Source: Agromyces intestinalis (lineage in GTDB: Bacteria > Actinomycetota > Actinomycetes > Actinomycetales > Microbacteriaceae). Taken from it: a DNA stretch of 64,000 nt. The DNA is taken from NCBI RefSeq assembly GCF_008365295.1, contig NZ_CP043505.1, positions 3,286,001 to 3,350,000 on the forward strand, in the 5' to 3' direction. The number at the start of each line of letters is the position of its first letter. Position 1 is the stretch's first letter. This document shows positions 33,949 to 42,985 of this stretch, piece after piece. The position numbers and the translations under genes are program-made. Under the pieces are notes generated by a model. It was not told the origin of the DNA, did not search any database, and saw nothing but the letters and a program-made list of their open reading frames with translations.

Positions 33949-36900
33949 CTACCCTTCCATCGTCGAGGACTGCCGGTCGTTGCCGGCGAAGATTCCTGTG
34001 TTGAGCAGCGAGTGATCGCCGATGATCGACTCGTCTCGGACGTGTCGGCGAATTGCCTGTCGCAGGACGTGATGTGCGTCGTCCACTTCGGGTTTACCGA
34101 GCTCGATGTACCCCCACCGCCCGAAGCCGCCGTGGTTGTTCACGGCGACGCACCACGAGTCGCGGGCGGTACGCGCCTTCTCCTGTGTTGGCCCATGGCT
34201 CTTCTGGGTGCCCGACACCTCGACAATCAGGTAGCGAGGAACGTCGGGATCAATCGCCTCGACAGTCGCATTCGGATCGATCTTCAGAATGAAGTCGGGC
34301 CAGTACTCGTGGGCACGCCCCTTGTGGACATATGGGATGGCGAAGCCGAGTTGGTCGTTCTTCACATAGCTCGTGATCAGGCCATCAGCAGCGAGGCCCT
34401 CGCAGACTTTCGCCACCTTCTTCTCCCACTCGTTGCCTTCCTTGCCGTCGAGCGTGACGTGGCTTACGTGCGACCACGTCGTCTCCACGTTCTTCTTCCG
34501 GGTCTGGAAGTCGACCGCGGCAGTCGTGCCGGTGGAGCCGAACGCGCGCAGGATGGGTCGAAGGCGCGGCCGTCGCGCATCTTCGGACTCAAGCCGCGTG
34601 ATCGCGTGGTAGACCGCTTCGGCCGCTTCTTGCTGGGGCACTTCCATCGACAGGTACCCGATCTCGTAGCCGGGATCGACGTGTACGCAGGCACGGATCC
34701 ACTGCTGGCTGAGGTCGACGAGCTGCGGGAACAGCCACGGCCGTGCGTCGCCCTGCGTGTCGAAGAAGGTCTTGAGCACACGACCGGCGATCTTGAACGC
34801 GATCTCCTGCTCTCTGGTCTGCGCGATGCCCTCGATGCGCTCGCCCTCGCCGACGATGCCCTCCGTCTGAACCCAACTCGGCACCGTCGCACCACCGATC
34901 GTCAGTGTGTGAGATTCGTCGAGGTTCAGTTGCAGCTTCTCGTCCGGCAGTTCCACTCGGTACCCGCTCAGCACCGGGAAGTCGATACGCAGATGCTCTC
35001 GGTCGGACAGCGCCCGCACGTGCGTCGGGGGATCAGCCGGCTTGCCTGGAGCGATCGGCTTGTCCGACGGGATGAACGCGAACGGAATCCCATACACGTT
35101 CGAATACTCGGCGCCGAAGCGCCCGGTCTCAGGATCCACCTCGTACGAGCGCCGTCGCAGCCCACGGCCGACCACCTGCTCGCACAGCAGCTGAGACCTG
35201 AACGCGCGCACACCGAGGATGTGGGTCACCGTGTTCGCATCCCAGCCCTCGGTGAGCATCGCCACGCTTACTACACACCGCACTTGCTCCCCGAGCTTGC
35301 CCTTCTTGCCGACGGTGTTCATCACTTCGCGCAGCAGATCCGCGTCGGTGATCGTATCGACATCGGCGCCGGGATTCTGCTCGCGGTAGCTGCGCTTGAA
35401 CGCTTCGATCTCTTCGGATGCTGCGCTCTTGAAATCGCCTTTCAGTGCTTCGCCCGACTCGAGTTGCTTCGAGTCGACGATGATGGTGCGCGGACGAGCA
35501 AGCGGCTCGTCGTCGACCACGTTGCTGAACAGTGCCAGCTCGCCCGCCACGTCCACGGTCGCATCACCAACCGGCTTCTCGTATCCGGCGATCCAGTCGT
35601 AGATGAGCTTCGAGACGAATGTGTTCGGTGACACCACGATCATGACGGGCGGCGGTTCGCCGCGATCACGATACTGCTCCTGCCAGTCGGCGAAGGATTT
35701 TTCATAGCTGCGGTAGAGGCTGCGAAGTGCGCCCTCGAGCGCAGCTGGCATGTTCCACGAACCCGGGTCGGGTGGCACCGACTTTGCGGTTCGTGGCCAG
35801 TTCGAGTCATCCTTCACCTGATCGTAGATCTGAAGGTAGCTGACCAGCTTGCCATCGAAGTCGTCATCGACCGGCAGGCGCGGTACCTTCACGATGCCCG
35901 ACTCGATCGCGTCCATGAGCGAGAAATCGCTGACCGTCCACGGGAAGATAAGCCCCTCGCTCCATCCCGATCCCTTGAGGTAGAAGGGTGTCGCGGAGAG
36001 GTCGTAGATCGTCTTCACGCCTGCGTAGCGCTTCAACCACTGCAGCCCGCGGAACCAGACGGTTGCGTCTTCGTTCTCGGCCTTCGCCTCGGCGTCGGGC
36101 TTGCTCAGATCGGCGTCATCGCGCAGCGTCGTGTTCTGTTGGTAGCAATGATGTGCCTCGTCGTTGAGCACGACGATCTCCCCCTTGCCTCGGCCTAGGT
36201 CGCGCAGGATGCGGGAGACCACCGCTTGTGGAGTCTCCTCGAACGGGTCATTGTTCACCGCCCGTCCGCCTAGCAGCATCTTTCGGGTGTTCGCATTGAC
36301 GCCCTTGATTTCTCTCGACTGCCGCTTCAGGAACTGGTGGTAATTGACAATCGCGATCTGTGCTTGACCGAGCTGTTGGCGCAGGTCGGGCGGCACGATA
36401 CCCCGCTGGTCGTAGTAGTTCTCGGCATGATCCGGCTGGAGAACCTGCAGTCGGTCGCGGATCGTTATGCCGGGCGTCACAATCAGGAAGCGCTTCGCAA
36501 AGCGCGCATCGTTCGGGTTGGCGATCTTGTTCAGCGTCTGCCACGCGATGAGCATCGCCATTACAACCGTCTTGCCCGACCCCGTCGCCATCTTCAGAGC
36601 GACGCGGGGGAGGCCGGCGTTGTGCGCCGCGTTCGCCTCACCTAGCAGCTCGCGCCAGTCGACTCCGCCGACCCGACTCGGCGTGTATCCACGCCGGCTC
36701 ACGACCTCGGCAAGGAAGATCGCCGTCTCGGCCGCCTCGCGCTGGGCGAAGAGGATTCGGTTCTCGCGTGCGGGGTCGGCCCAATAGCGAAGGAGCTTCT
36801 TCGAGATCGGTGATACACGTTCGTACCCGCGAAGCCTCCATGTACGCACCTCGTCACGGAGTTGGTCGATCGCGTCATTGCGCTCGATCTTCTCGTCTGT

Positions 36901-37116
36901 GACGTTCAGGTCGAACGCGAGCTGGGTTGCATCGACTGCCGCTTTGCCGCGCCCCTTCTTCGGTTTCGGCACCGGAATGAAGAACTCGCTCGGTCGGCGC
37001 CCGGCTGCGAGCTCACCGGTCGGGCCGTTCGGGCCGATCACGAAGTGCTGCTGCGGTTCCTCGTACGGGGAGTTGACGATCGGGTTTGCGAGTGCCTCCG
37101 CCACTGCGTCCGACAT
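33949..37116 (-). CDS. Type III-like restriction helicase-nuclease (Res)
   Basis: 1055 residues. The ATG at 37116 was chosen because GGAGG lies five bases before it; an upstream in-frame start at 37158 has no such site. Superfamily 2 motifs are in order: Walker A KMATGSGKT (about 175-183), DEAH in VVLNDEAHH (about 317), LSATPF and QVVGRGLRRR (about 650). Near 940-970, YWPDFILKI...YLIVEVSGTQKS forms a PD-(D/E)xK-like nuclease core, with Ser in place of the usual x and Lys displaced. It should translocate on unmodified DNA and cleave it. GC is visibly lower than in flanking genes, suggesting acquisition. Confidence 0.88.
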   Translation of the reverse strand: MSDAVAEALANPIVNSPYEEPQQHFVIGPNGPTGELAAGRRPSEFFIPVPKPKKGRGKAAVDATQLAFDLNVTDEKIERNDAIDQLRDEVRTWRLRGYERVSPISKKLLRYWADPARENRILFAQREAAETAIFLAEVVSRRGYTPSRVGGVDWRELLGEANAAHNAGLPRVALKMATGSGKTVVMAMLIAWQTLNKIANPNDARFAKRFLIVTPGITIRDRLQVLQPDHAENYYDQRGIVPPDLRQQLGQAQIAIVNYHQFLKRQSREIKGVNANTRKMLLGGRAVNNDPFEETPQAVVSRILRDLGRGKGEIVVLNDEAHHCYQQNTTLRDDADLSKPDAEAKAENEDATVWFRGLQWLKRYAGVKTIYDLSATPFYLKGSGWSEGLIFPWTVSDFSLMDAIESGIVKVPRLPVDDDFDGKLVSYLQIYDQVKDDSNWPRTAKSVPPDPGSWNMPAALEGALRSLYRSYEKSFADWQEQYRDRGEPPPVMIVVSPNTFVSKLIYDWIAGYEKPVGDATVDVAGELALFSNVVDDEPLARPRTIIVDSKQLESGEALKGDFKSAASEEIEAFKRSYREQNPGADVDTITDADLLREVMNTVGKKGKLGEQVRCVVSVAMLTEGWDANTVTHILGVRAFRSQLLCEQVVGRGLRRRSYEVDPETGRFGAEYSNVYGIPFAFIPSDKPIAPGKPADPPTHVRALSDREHLRIDFPVLSGYRVELPDEKLQLNLDESHTLTIGGATVPSWVQTEGIVGEGERIEGIAQTREQEIAFKIAGRVLKTFFDTQGDARPWLFPQLVDLSQQWIRACVHVDPGYEIGYLSMEVPQQEAAEAVYHAITRLESEDARRPRLRPILRAFGSTGTTAAVDFQTRKKNVETTWSHVSHVTLDGKEGNEWEKKVAKVCEGLAADGLITSYVKNDQLGFAIPYVHKGRAHEYWPDFILKIDPNATVEAIDPDVPRYLIVEVSGTQKSHGPTQEKARTARDSWCVAVNNHGGFGRWGYIELGKPEVDDAHHVLRQAIRRHVRDESIIGDHSLLNTGIFAGNDRQSSTMEG

Positions 37117-37238
37117 TGCCGCCTCCGTCCGGGTCGTTCCGACCCGGATCCGGGCCAAGCGCGTTAAACACTAGAGGCATAAACGCGGGAGTGCCGAGCA
37201 CTCTGGTAACCAATTCGGGGGGTCGATACACAAGACGG

Positions 37239-37550
37239 GTGCCTGAAGCCCAGTCCGACGCAGCCCGCATCTTCGGCGAGCGGCTGCGTTCAGCTCGGCA
37301 GGCGACGGGGTCGAGCCAGGAGCATGTTGCCGACCTCGCGCACATCCACGTGACGAACTACGGCAAGATCGAGCGCGGCCAGGCGAATCCGAGTCTCACG
37401 ACGATCGTGCGTATCGCGGGCGTGCTCGACATCGACCCCGGAGACCTCGTCACGGGTCTGAAGCCCGCGCACCTTCCGCATGTCGAGCACGACCTGACCG
37501 TGGCCGAGTTCATTCGCGAGCGCACGAAGAAGGGTGCCGGCAGGCGTTGA
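37239..37550 (+). CDS. XRE-family transcriptional regulator, divergent to R-M operon
   Basis: 103 residues with a Cro/C1-type helix-turn-helix: FGERLRSARQATGSSQEHVADLAHIHVTNYGKIERGQANPSLTTIVRIAGVLDI (about 10-63). The GTG at 37239 follows GATACACAAGACGG. It is transcribed away from res/mod across a 122-bp shared promoter region, the classic position for a control protein that delays restriction until DNA is methylated. That role is inferred. Confidence 0.85.
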   Translation: MPEAQSDAARIFGERLRSARQATGSSQEHVADLAHIHVTNYGKIERGQANPSLTTIVRIAGVLDIDPGDLVTGLKPAHLPHVEHDLTVAEFIRERTKKGAGRR

Positions 37551-37559
37551 GGGGCTTCC

Positions 37560-37868
37560 TCAGAAGCTCACCCGCCACAGGTACTCGCCGCCGTCAGGAC
37601 GAAACCACCGCACGCACGCGATCGTGTTGCGGGCCGGGTCGTCGGCGTGCACCACGAACGAGACCGATTCACCCGGCGGCACGCTGAGCAACGGTCGCCA
37701 CATCAGCCGCCCGTCGCCGCTCAGGGTGAGGTGCACGCCGTTCAGCGGCTCGTCGCTCTCGTTGACGAGCGAGAACCACGGGTCGTGACTGCGATCGACC
37801 CGCCAGGGCACGCGATACGCGAGCGCGGGGTCGTGGCTGGGTGCGATGGCGGGGTCGGGTTTCGACAC
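37560..37868 (-). CDS. Unknown small protein with Ig-like pattern
   Basis: 102 residues from the GTG at 37868, which follows GAGAGGACCGCC. The sequence (PWRVDRSHDPWFSLVNESDEPLNGVHLTLSGDGRLMWRPLLSVPPGESVSFVVHADD) alternates like a small beta-sandwich. No signal peptide or known motif is visible. Its 3' end is close to the 3' end of the XRE gene. Confidence 0.6.
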   Translation of the reverse strand: MSKPDPAIAPSHDPALAYRVPWRVDRSHDPWFSLVNESDEPLNGVHLTLSGDGRLMWRPLLSVPPGESVSFVVHADDPARNTIACVRWFRPDGGEYLWRVSF

Positions 37869-38055
37869 GGCGGTCCTCTCGGGTCGCGGGATCGGTCGTG
37901 GCGGCACGCTACGGAGGCCCTCCGACAGCGCGGGTGTCGGTGGAACAGGCCCTGTGGAAAGAGGCGACCACGAGGCGTCCTGTGGAGGAGTAGTCGCGTC
38001 AATCACCTGATCAGATACCGAATCAAATGTCGGTGGGTGGTGATTCGATCAGGTC

Positions 38056-38526
38056 ATGCAGATCACGGCTGAAGCGATTCCGAGGGCAGAGCTCGGGATG
38101 CCTCGTGCTGCCGCCGTCCGGGTCGAGGCTGCGCTGGCCGAGGTCGCCGAGCTCGAGGCGACGATCCGCGCGGCGCAGGCGCGACAGTTCGAGCTCATCG
38201 CCGAGGCATCCGAGGCGTTCCACCTCGACGACGCGGTGCTCGCGGGCCTCACGACCGAAGATCAGTGCCGGTTCCCGCACTGCAGTCGGCCGGCGACCCG
38301 CACCGACTTCGACCACACCGAAGGCTGGGCCGACGGCGGCCGAACCGATGCAGCGAACCTGGCGTGCCTGTGCCGAGCACACCACAGGATGAAGCATCAC
38401 GGCGGCTGGCGGGTGCGCCAGCTCGGGCGCGGGCGCCTCGAATGGACGAGTCCGACCGGTCGTGTGCAGGTGACCGAACCCGAGTACGCGTTCATGCAGG
38501 GCGTCGGCGGTGCCCAGGGGCCGTGA
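38056..38526 (+). pseudogene. HNH endonuclease/DUF222-type gene with large internal deletion
   Basis: 156 residues. The first about 60 residues (EAALAEVAELEATIRAAQARQFELIAEASEAF) match the start of DUF222-HNH proteins common in Microbacteriaceae. The remainder jumps straight to their C-terminal HNH region: CRFPHCSRPATRTDFDHTEGWADGGRTDAANLACLCRAHHRMKHHGGW (about 71-118) with the His/Asn/His-type and Cys zinc residues intact. Normal members have several hundred residues, so some 250-350 appear to be missing in frame. Either a remnant or a functional mini-HNH protein. Confidence 0.7.
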
Positions 38527-38547
38527 GCATCCGAGAGCCGGCGGGCT

Positions 38548-39630
38548 CTACGCGGCGGGCGGCTCGGTCGAGTCGGTGGGGTCAACCCGGTCGTCTGATT
38601 CGGCTGTGCTTTCCGCCTCTGGTCCATCCGTCTCGGCCGGTGCGTCCGCGGCACCGTGCCGCCGCGTGATCGCTTTCGCACCCCGAGCGGTCGCCGCCCC
38701 GGTGGCCTTTGCACCGCGGGCCGTCGCGGCTCCGGTCGCCGCGCCCGCGCGACGGATGCCTCGTGCCGATGCGACCGCGACGCTCGCGACCGCACCCCCG
38801 AGGGCCGACCCGGCACTGGCGATACGGCCTCCGGCGGTCTGGAGCATCCCGTCGCTCTCACCCGGCTCGAGCTCGGCCGGCAGCGCTACCGGCGCCTGCC
38901 CGAACGCGAGCCGCGACTGCGCGAGCACCCGACGCCCGAGCACGTTGTTGCCGATGCCGCCGACGGCTGCGCCGACGCCGAACGGCAGCGCCTTGCCGAG
39001 GAATCCCGCCCCGCCGCGCACCGCGAACTGCTTGACGAATACCGTGCGCAGCCGGTCGACGACGGTGCCCATCACGGCTTTCGGCAGCGTGTTCGTGATC
39101 AGCTCGCCCCAGTACGCGTTGCGGGCGATGCCGGTTCCGGTGGCCTGGGCCGCGAACTGGCGCACGAGGTCGCTGCCCTCGCGTCCGAGCATGAGCGTCA
39201 TGACGAGCGCGCGTGCACGGTCGGGGTTCTCGATCGGAATGCCGTGCACCTCGGCGACCGACTGCGCGAACAGCGCGGTCGCCTCGAGGAACCCCGCGGT
39301 CTCGACGCCCGACAGCGCGAGGGTGATGCCCGTCGAGATCCCGGGGATCACGGCGGTCGCACCGACGGCCGCACCCCCGGTCGTCACGGCCGCGAGGTAG
39401 CGCTTCTCGAGGATGCGCACGAGCTGGTCGGGGGTCGCATTCGGGAATCGCCGACGGATGCCTCGCAGGTGCAGCACGACGACGGGCCGCTGGATCGCGA
39501 GCACCCGATCGATGGTCCGCTCGACGCCATGCGCGCGACCCTCGTCGACGCGCGCGCCCTCGGCATCGTCGGGCACCTCGCGCGGGGCTTCCGCCCCCAT
39601 CGACGTGATCCGGTGCACCCGCTCGACCAT
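38548..39630 (-). CDS. Unknown membrane-associated protein, Ala-rich tail
   Basis: 360 residues starting MVERVHRITSMG. Residues 75-135 contain glycine/alanine-rich hydrophobic stretches (AAVTTGGAAVGATAVIPGISTGITLALSGVETAGF) and again near 215-235 (AVRGGAGFLGKALPFGVGAAVGGIGNNVLG), resembling EcsC-like membrane-associated proteins. The C terminus has an Ala/Gly/Thr repeat (ATGAATARGAKATGAATARG) and an acidic tail. Function unknown; EcsC similarity is tentative. Confidence 0.65.
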   Translation of the reverse strand: MVERVHRITSMGAEAPREVPDDAEGARVDEGRAHGVERTIDRVLAIQRPVVVLHLRGIRRRFPNATPDQLVRILEKRYLAAVTTGGAAVGATAVIPGISTGITLALSGVETAGFLEATALFAQSVAEVHGIPIENPDRARALVMTLMLGREGSDLVRQFAAQATGTGIARNAYWGELITNTLPKAVMGTVVDRLRTVFVKQFAVRGGAGFLGKALPFGVGAAVGGIGNNVLGRRVLAQSRLAFGQAPVALPAELEPGESDGMLQTAGGRIASAGSALGGAVASVAVASARGIRRAGAATGAATARGAKATGAATARGAKAITRRHGAADAPAETDGPEAESTAESDDRVDPTDSTEPPAA

Positions 39631-39754
39631 GCGCACGATCCTAGGCGGCCTCGCCGCACGGAAGCTGGGGGTTGCCGCCGACGGCGTCGGCGTGCCGCGC
39701 ACCCGCGACACGAGCGCACCCGACCTCGGCGCACTGCAACTGCCGCGGCGCGGC

Positions 39755-40531
39755 TTACTTCAGCGTGCCATGCTCCGCGTTGTACCGATCGAGCACGTCG
39801 TCGATCGGCCCGTCGAGCACGAGCCGCCCGCCGTCGAGATAGAGCCCGCGTGTGCAGAACCGCCGCAGGTCGCGCTCGTTGTGCGACACGAAGAACAGCG
39901 TGCGCCCACCGGCGAGCATCTCCTCGATGCGCCCGTAGCACTTCTCGCGGAACGCCTTGTCGCCGACCGCGAGCACCTCGTCGACGAGCATCACCGGCTC
40001 CTCGAGCTGCGAGATCACGGCGAACGCGATGCGCACCTTCATTCCACTCGACAGGTGCTTGTACGGGGTGTCGACGAAGTCGGCGATCTCGGCGAACCCG
40101 ATGATCTCGTCGAACTTCGCGTCGATCTGCGCCCGCGACATCCCGTGCAGGCCGGCGGTGAGGTAGACGTTGTCGCGCACGCTCAGGTCGTCGACGAACC
40201 CGCCGGTGATCTCGATGAGCGGAGCCACGCCGCCTGAGATCTCGACGCCGCCCTCGTCGGGGATCATGACGCCGGCGACGAGCTTCAGCAGCGTCGACTT
40301 GCCCTGCCCGTTGCGCCCGACGACACCGATCGCCTCGCCGGGTCGCACGACGGCGCTCACTCCGCGCAGCGCCCAGAACTCGCCCGGCCGGGTACGTCGC
40401 TGGCGACCGGCGAGCAGGTCCTTGAACGACCGGCGCCCGCGCCGGTTGCGCCGGAAGCGGATGCCGAGCCCGTCGATGCGGATCGCCGCCTCGGTCTCGC
40501 CCGTCACGGGCGCGACGGATGCCTCGGTCAT
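39755..40531 (-). CDS. Wall-polymer ABC exporter ATPase (TagH/RfbE type)
   Basis: 258 residues. Walker A is VVGRNGQGKST (about 83-93), the ABC signature is KHLSSGMKVRIAFA (about 162-175) and Walker B EPVMLVDEVLAVGD. The preceding polysaccharide-export hallmarks (GGVAPLIEITGGFVDDLSVRDNVYLTAGLHG) identify the subgroup that flips lipid-linked wall polymers or O-antigen. Its ATG overlaps the permease stop by one base (TGATG). It probably exports the polymer made by the TagF-like gene upstream in the window. Confidence 0.9.
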   Translation of the reverse strand: MTEASVAPVTGETEAAIRIDGLGIRFRRNRRGRRSFKDLLAGRQRRTRPGEFWALRGVSAVVRPGEAIGVVGRNGQGKSTLLKLVAGVMIPDEGGVEISGGVAPLIEITGGFVDDLSVRDNVYLTAGLHGMSRAQIDAKFDEIIGFAEIADFVDTPYKHLSSGMKVRIAFAVISQLEEPVMLVDEVLAVGDKAFREKCYGRIEEMLAGGRTLFFVSHNERDLRRFCTRGLYLDGGRLVLDGPIDDVLDRYNAEHGTLK

Positions 40532-41337
40532 CAGATCTCCTTCAGCACCTGTCGCTCGGACGAACGGAAGACCCACAGCCCGATCGCGAGGATGAGCACC
40601 GACATCAGCGCAGAGACGCCGACGTCGAACCAGTTGAGCTCCATCGGGAAGAACCCGGCGCGGTACAGCGAGAACACCCCGCTCAGCGGGTTGAACGCCG
40701 CCCAGAACCCGAGCCCGCCCGGCAGGTCGGTGGTGCCGTAGATGATCGGCGACGCATAGAAGAGGAACCGCAGCACGAGCTTGACGGCCCGCTCGAGATC
40801 GCGGAAGAACACCACGAGCGGCGCGACGATGAGGCAGACGCCCGCGGTCAGCACCGCCTGCAGCACGATCGCGAGCGGGAAGAACACGAGCTGCCACGAC
40901 ACCGATGCGCCGAACACGATCGCGAACAGCGCGAGCACCGGTATCGAAAGGAGGAACTCGATGCCCTTCGACAGCACGATGCGGTTCACCCAGATCGTGC
41001 GGGGGATCCTGGTCGACCGCACGAGCTTCGCGTCCTTGAGGAACGCCCGGGTCGAGTCTGCCACCGACCCGTTGAACCACATCCACGGCAGCAGCGCCGA
41101 CAGCAGGAACACGATGTACGGCGGTTGCCCCGGCCGCTGGAACACCTGCGTGAACACGAACCAGTAGATGCCCGCCATCACGAGCGGATCGAGGATCGAC
41201 CACACGTACCCGAGCGCCGACGTCGAGTACCGCACCTTCAGGTCGCGTGTGGTGAGCAGCCAGAGCGCGTGCCGGTATCGCCCCCATCGCGTCCGCTGCA
41301 GCGGATGCGTCTCGGCATAGCTCGTCACGACACTCAT
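40531..41337 (-). CDS. Wall-polymer ABC exporter permease (TagG type)
   Basis: 268 residues, six predicted helices, ABC-2 family. The N-terminal RHALWLLTTRDLKVRYSTSALGYVWSILDPLVMAGIYWFVF and the NPLSGVFSLYRAGFF segment are diagnostic for polysaccharide/teichoic-acid exporters. The ATG at 41337 gives the family N terminus; the upstream extension is unsupported. It pairs with the overlapping ATPase gene. Confidence 0.9.
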   Translation of the reverse strand: MSVVTSYAETHPLQRTRWGRYRHALWLLTTRDLKVRYSTSALGYVWSILDPLVMAGIYWFVFTQVFQRPGQPPYIVFLLSALLPWMWFNGSVADSTRAFLKDAKLVRSTRIPRTIWVNRIVLSKGIEFLLSIPVLALFAIVFGASVSWQLVFFPLAIVLQAVLTAGVCLIVAPLVVFFRDLERAVKLVLRFLFYASPIIYGTTDLPGGLGFWAAFNPLSGVFSLYRAGFFPMELNWFDVGVSALMSVLILAIGLWVFRSSERQVLKEI

Positions 41338-41368
41338 CGTAGATGGCGCGCGGCGGTAGATTTGCAGG

Positions 41369-41932
41369 GTGCCCGCGCGACGAACCAGTACCAGCATCCT
41401 CCTGAGCTGCGCGGCGATCGGCGTCGGCGGCGGACTCGTGGCCGGAGCATCCGGCTACCTGGCCGCCGCGTTCGCTGCCTTCGGCCCCATGCTCTACGGA
41501 CTCACCGCCGGCACGCACTTCCTGCCGAGCGTCGTCGCCCTCGCGCTGCTGCGCCGCCCGGGCACCGGCCTGCTCACCGGGCTCATCGCCGGCCTCGTCG
41601 GTGCGGCGTTCGCGCCATGGTGGTTCTGGCGCTACGTCGGCACGGGCCTGCTCGTGGGCGCGCTGCTCGAGATCCCGTTTCTCATCGCTCGCTACCGCCG
41701 CTGGGACCCCTGGCTGTTCTACGTGTCGGGTGCGTTCGCCGGTCTGGTGCTCGCGATCGGCGTCTTCTTCGCACTCGGCGCCGAGCACTACGCCTGGTGG
41801 GCGTGGGTGATCGCGCTTGCGGCGTGGGTGCTCAGCCCCGTGCTGTTCATCTGGATCGGCCGGGTGATCGCGCGCGCCCTCGAACGCGCCGGGGTCGCGA
41901 GATCGGCCAGGGTGGTCGCCTCGCGCGAGTAG
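41369..41932 (+). CDS. ECF transporter S component, YkoE-like
   Basis: 187 residues with five to six hydrophobic helices. THFLPSVVALALLRRPGTGLLTGLIAGLVGAAFAPWWFWRYVGTGLLVGALLEIPFLIARYRRWDPW follows the pattern of YkoE, the substrate-binding subunit of an energy-coupling-factor transporter usually linked to thiamine precursors. The GTG start lies six bases after TAGATT, so the mRNA is probably leaderless. No ECF ATPase genes are adjacent. Confidence 0.75.
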   Translation: MPARRTSTSILLSCAAIGVGGGLVAGASGYLAAAFAAFGPMLYGLTAGTHFLPSVVALALLRRPGTGLLTGLIAGLVGAAFAPWWFWRYVGTGLLVGALLEIPFLIARYRRWDPWLFYVSGAFAGLVLAIGVFFALGAEHYAWWAWVIALAAWVLSPVLFIWIGRVIARALERAGVARSARVVASRE

Positions 41933-42026
41933 GAGCGCGAGCAACGACCGACGCGAGCGACGGGGAAAGGTGAAGAGCGGATGCCCCGTCGGGGAGCATC
42001 CGCTCTTCTGCTGTGGTGCTGTGCGA

Positions 42027-42719
42027 TCACACGAAGTGGTTTGCGCGCTCCAGGTCTTCGGCGAAGTCGATCTCGACCGCGTACAGATCGGAGATGTCCA
42101 TCGGCTCCACGAGGATGCCGTTCTTCTCGATGGCCAGCTCGAGGCCGCGCTCGAAGTAATCCTGGTCGCCGACCCGCTGCAGGTAGGCGAGGAACGTCGC
42201 CTTGTCACGGCTCGAGATGTAGTTGATGCCGACGGCTTCGCCGAGGCCGCCCTTGACGGTCTTCGACAGCTCCTTCACATAGCCCTCGGCGCCGATGGTG
42301 TACTTCACCTCTTCGTCGGAGACCTTGGCGTGGTTCACCGTGACGAACGACTGGTCGCGCGCGATGAGGGGCAGCGCCCGCTCGAGGATGCGCGGGTCGA
42401 ACACGACGTCGCCGTTCATCCACAGCACCCCGCCGGGCTGCGAGGCCTTCAGCGCGCGGAGCAGCGACTTCGACGTGTTCGTCTGGTCGTACTCTTCGTT
42501 GTAGACGAACGAGGCCTGAGGGAACGCCTCCATGATGTGCTCGAGCTTGTAGCCGACGACGATCGTCACGTCGGCGGCGTCGCCGAACGCGTGACGGATG
42601 TTGTCGAACTGCTGGCCCATGATGGTGCGGCCGTCGCTGAGCTCGGTGAGGGGTTTGGGGAGGGATCGCCCGAGCCGGCTCCCCATGCCGGCTGCGAGAA
42701 TCACGATCTGGGTGGTCAC
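42027..42719 (-). CDS. Sugar/choline-phosphate nucleotidyltransferase-like protein
   Basis: 230 residues. The N terminus IVILAAGMGSRLGRSLPKPLTEL holds the NTP-binding GxGxR..KP signature; VLWMNGDVVFDPRIL carries the metal-binding Asp and VEIDFAEDLERA a second conserved Asp. This is the LicC/GlmU-like cytidylyl- or uridylyltransferase fold, which would activate a phospho-alcohol or sugar phosphate for wall-polymer assembly. The ATG follows CCAAGGAGATGCAGTG. The donor is unknown. Confidence 0.82.
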   Translation of the reverse strand: MTTQIVILAAGMGSRLGRSLPKPLTELSDGRTIMGQQFDNIRHAFGDAADVTIVVGYKLEHIMEAFPQASFVYNEEYDQTNTSKSLLRALKASQPGGVLWMNGDVVFDPRILERALPLIARDQSFVTVNHAKVSDEEVKYTIGAEGYVKELSKTVKGGLGEAVGINYISSRDKATFLAYLQRVGDQDYFERGLELAIEKNGILVEPMDISDLYAVEIDFAEDLERANHFV

Positions 42720-42985
42720 TGCATCTCCTTGGTCGTTCGGATGTTGCGACCCTCGCCCTCATTCACAGGACGTTCGCCGTCGGTTCACCCGGAAGTACAC
42801 GTTCGGACACACCGTTATGCCGACCCACAGCCTACCGGCTCGCCCCTGACGGGCGCATGCAAGGGTGGACGCTCGTACTCGGATCGTGATGTGACGTCCA
42901 GTGGGTGTTCAGGTTGCGTCGTCCTGAAGGCTGAGGATGTCGTCGAAACACGCACTCGAAGCGGACTCATTGGTACGTTGGGCGG

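Noticed and set aside
30954..37550. BREX, DISARM or type I restriction system
   Set aside because: There is no PglX/PglZ/BrxL, no DrmA-C, and no HsdS; a beta-class Mod plus Res helicase-nuclease fits type III best.
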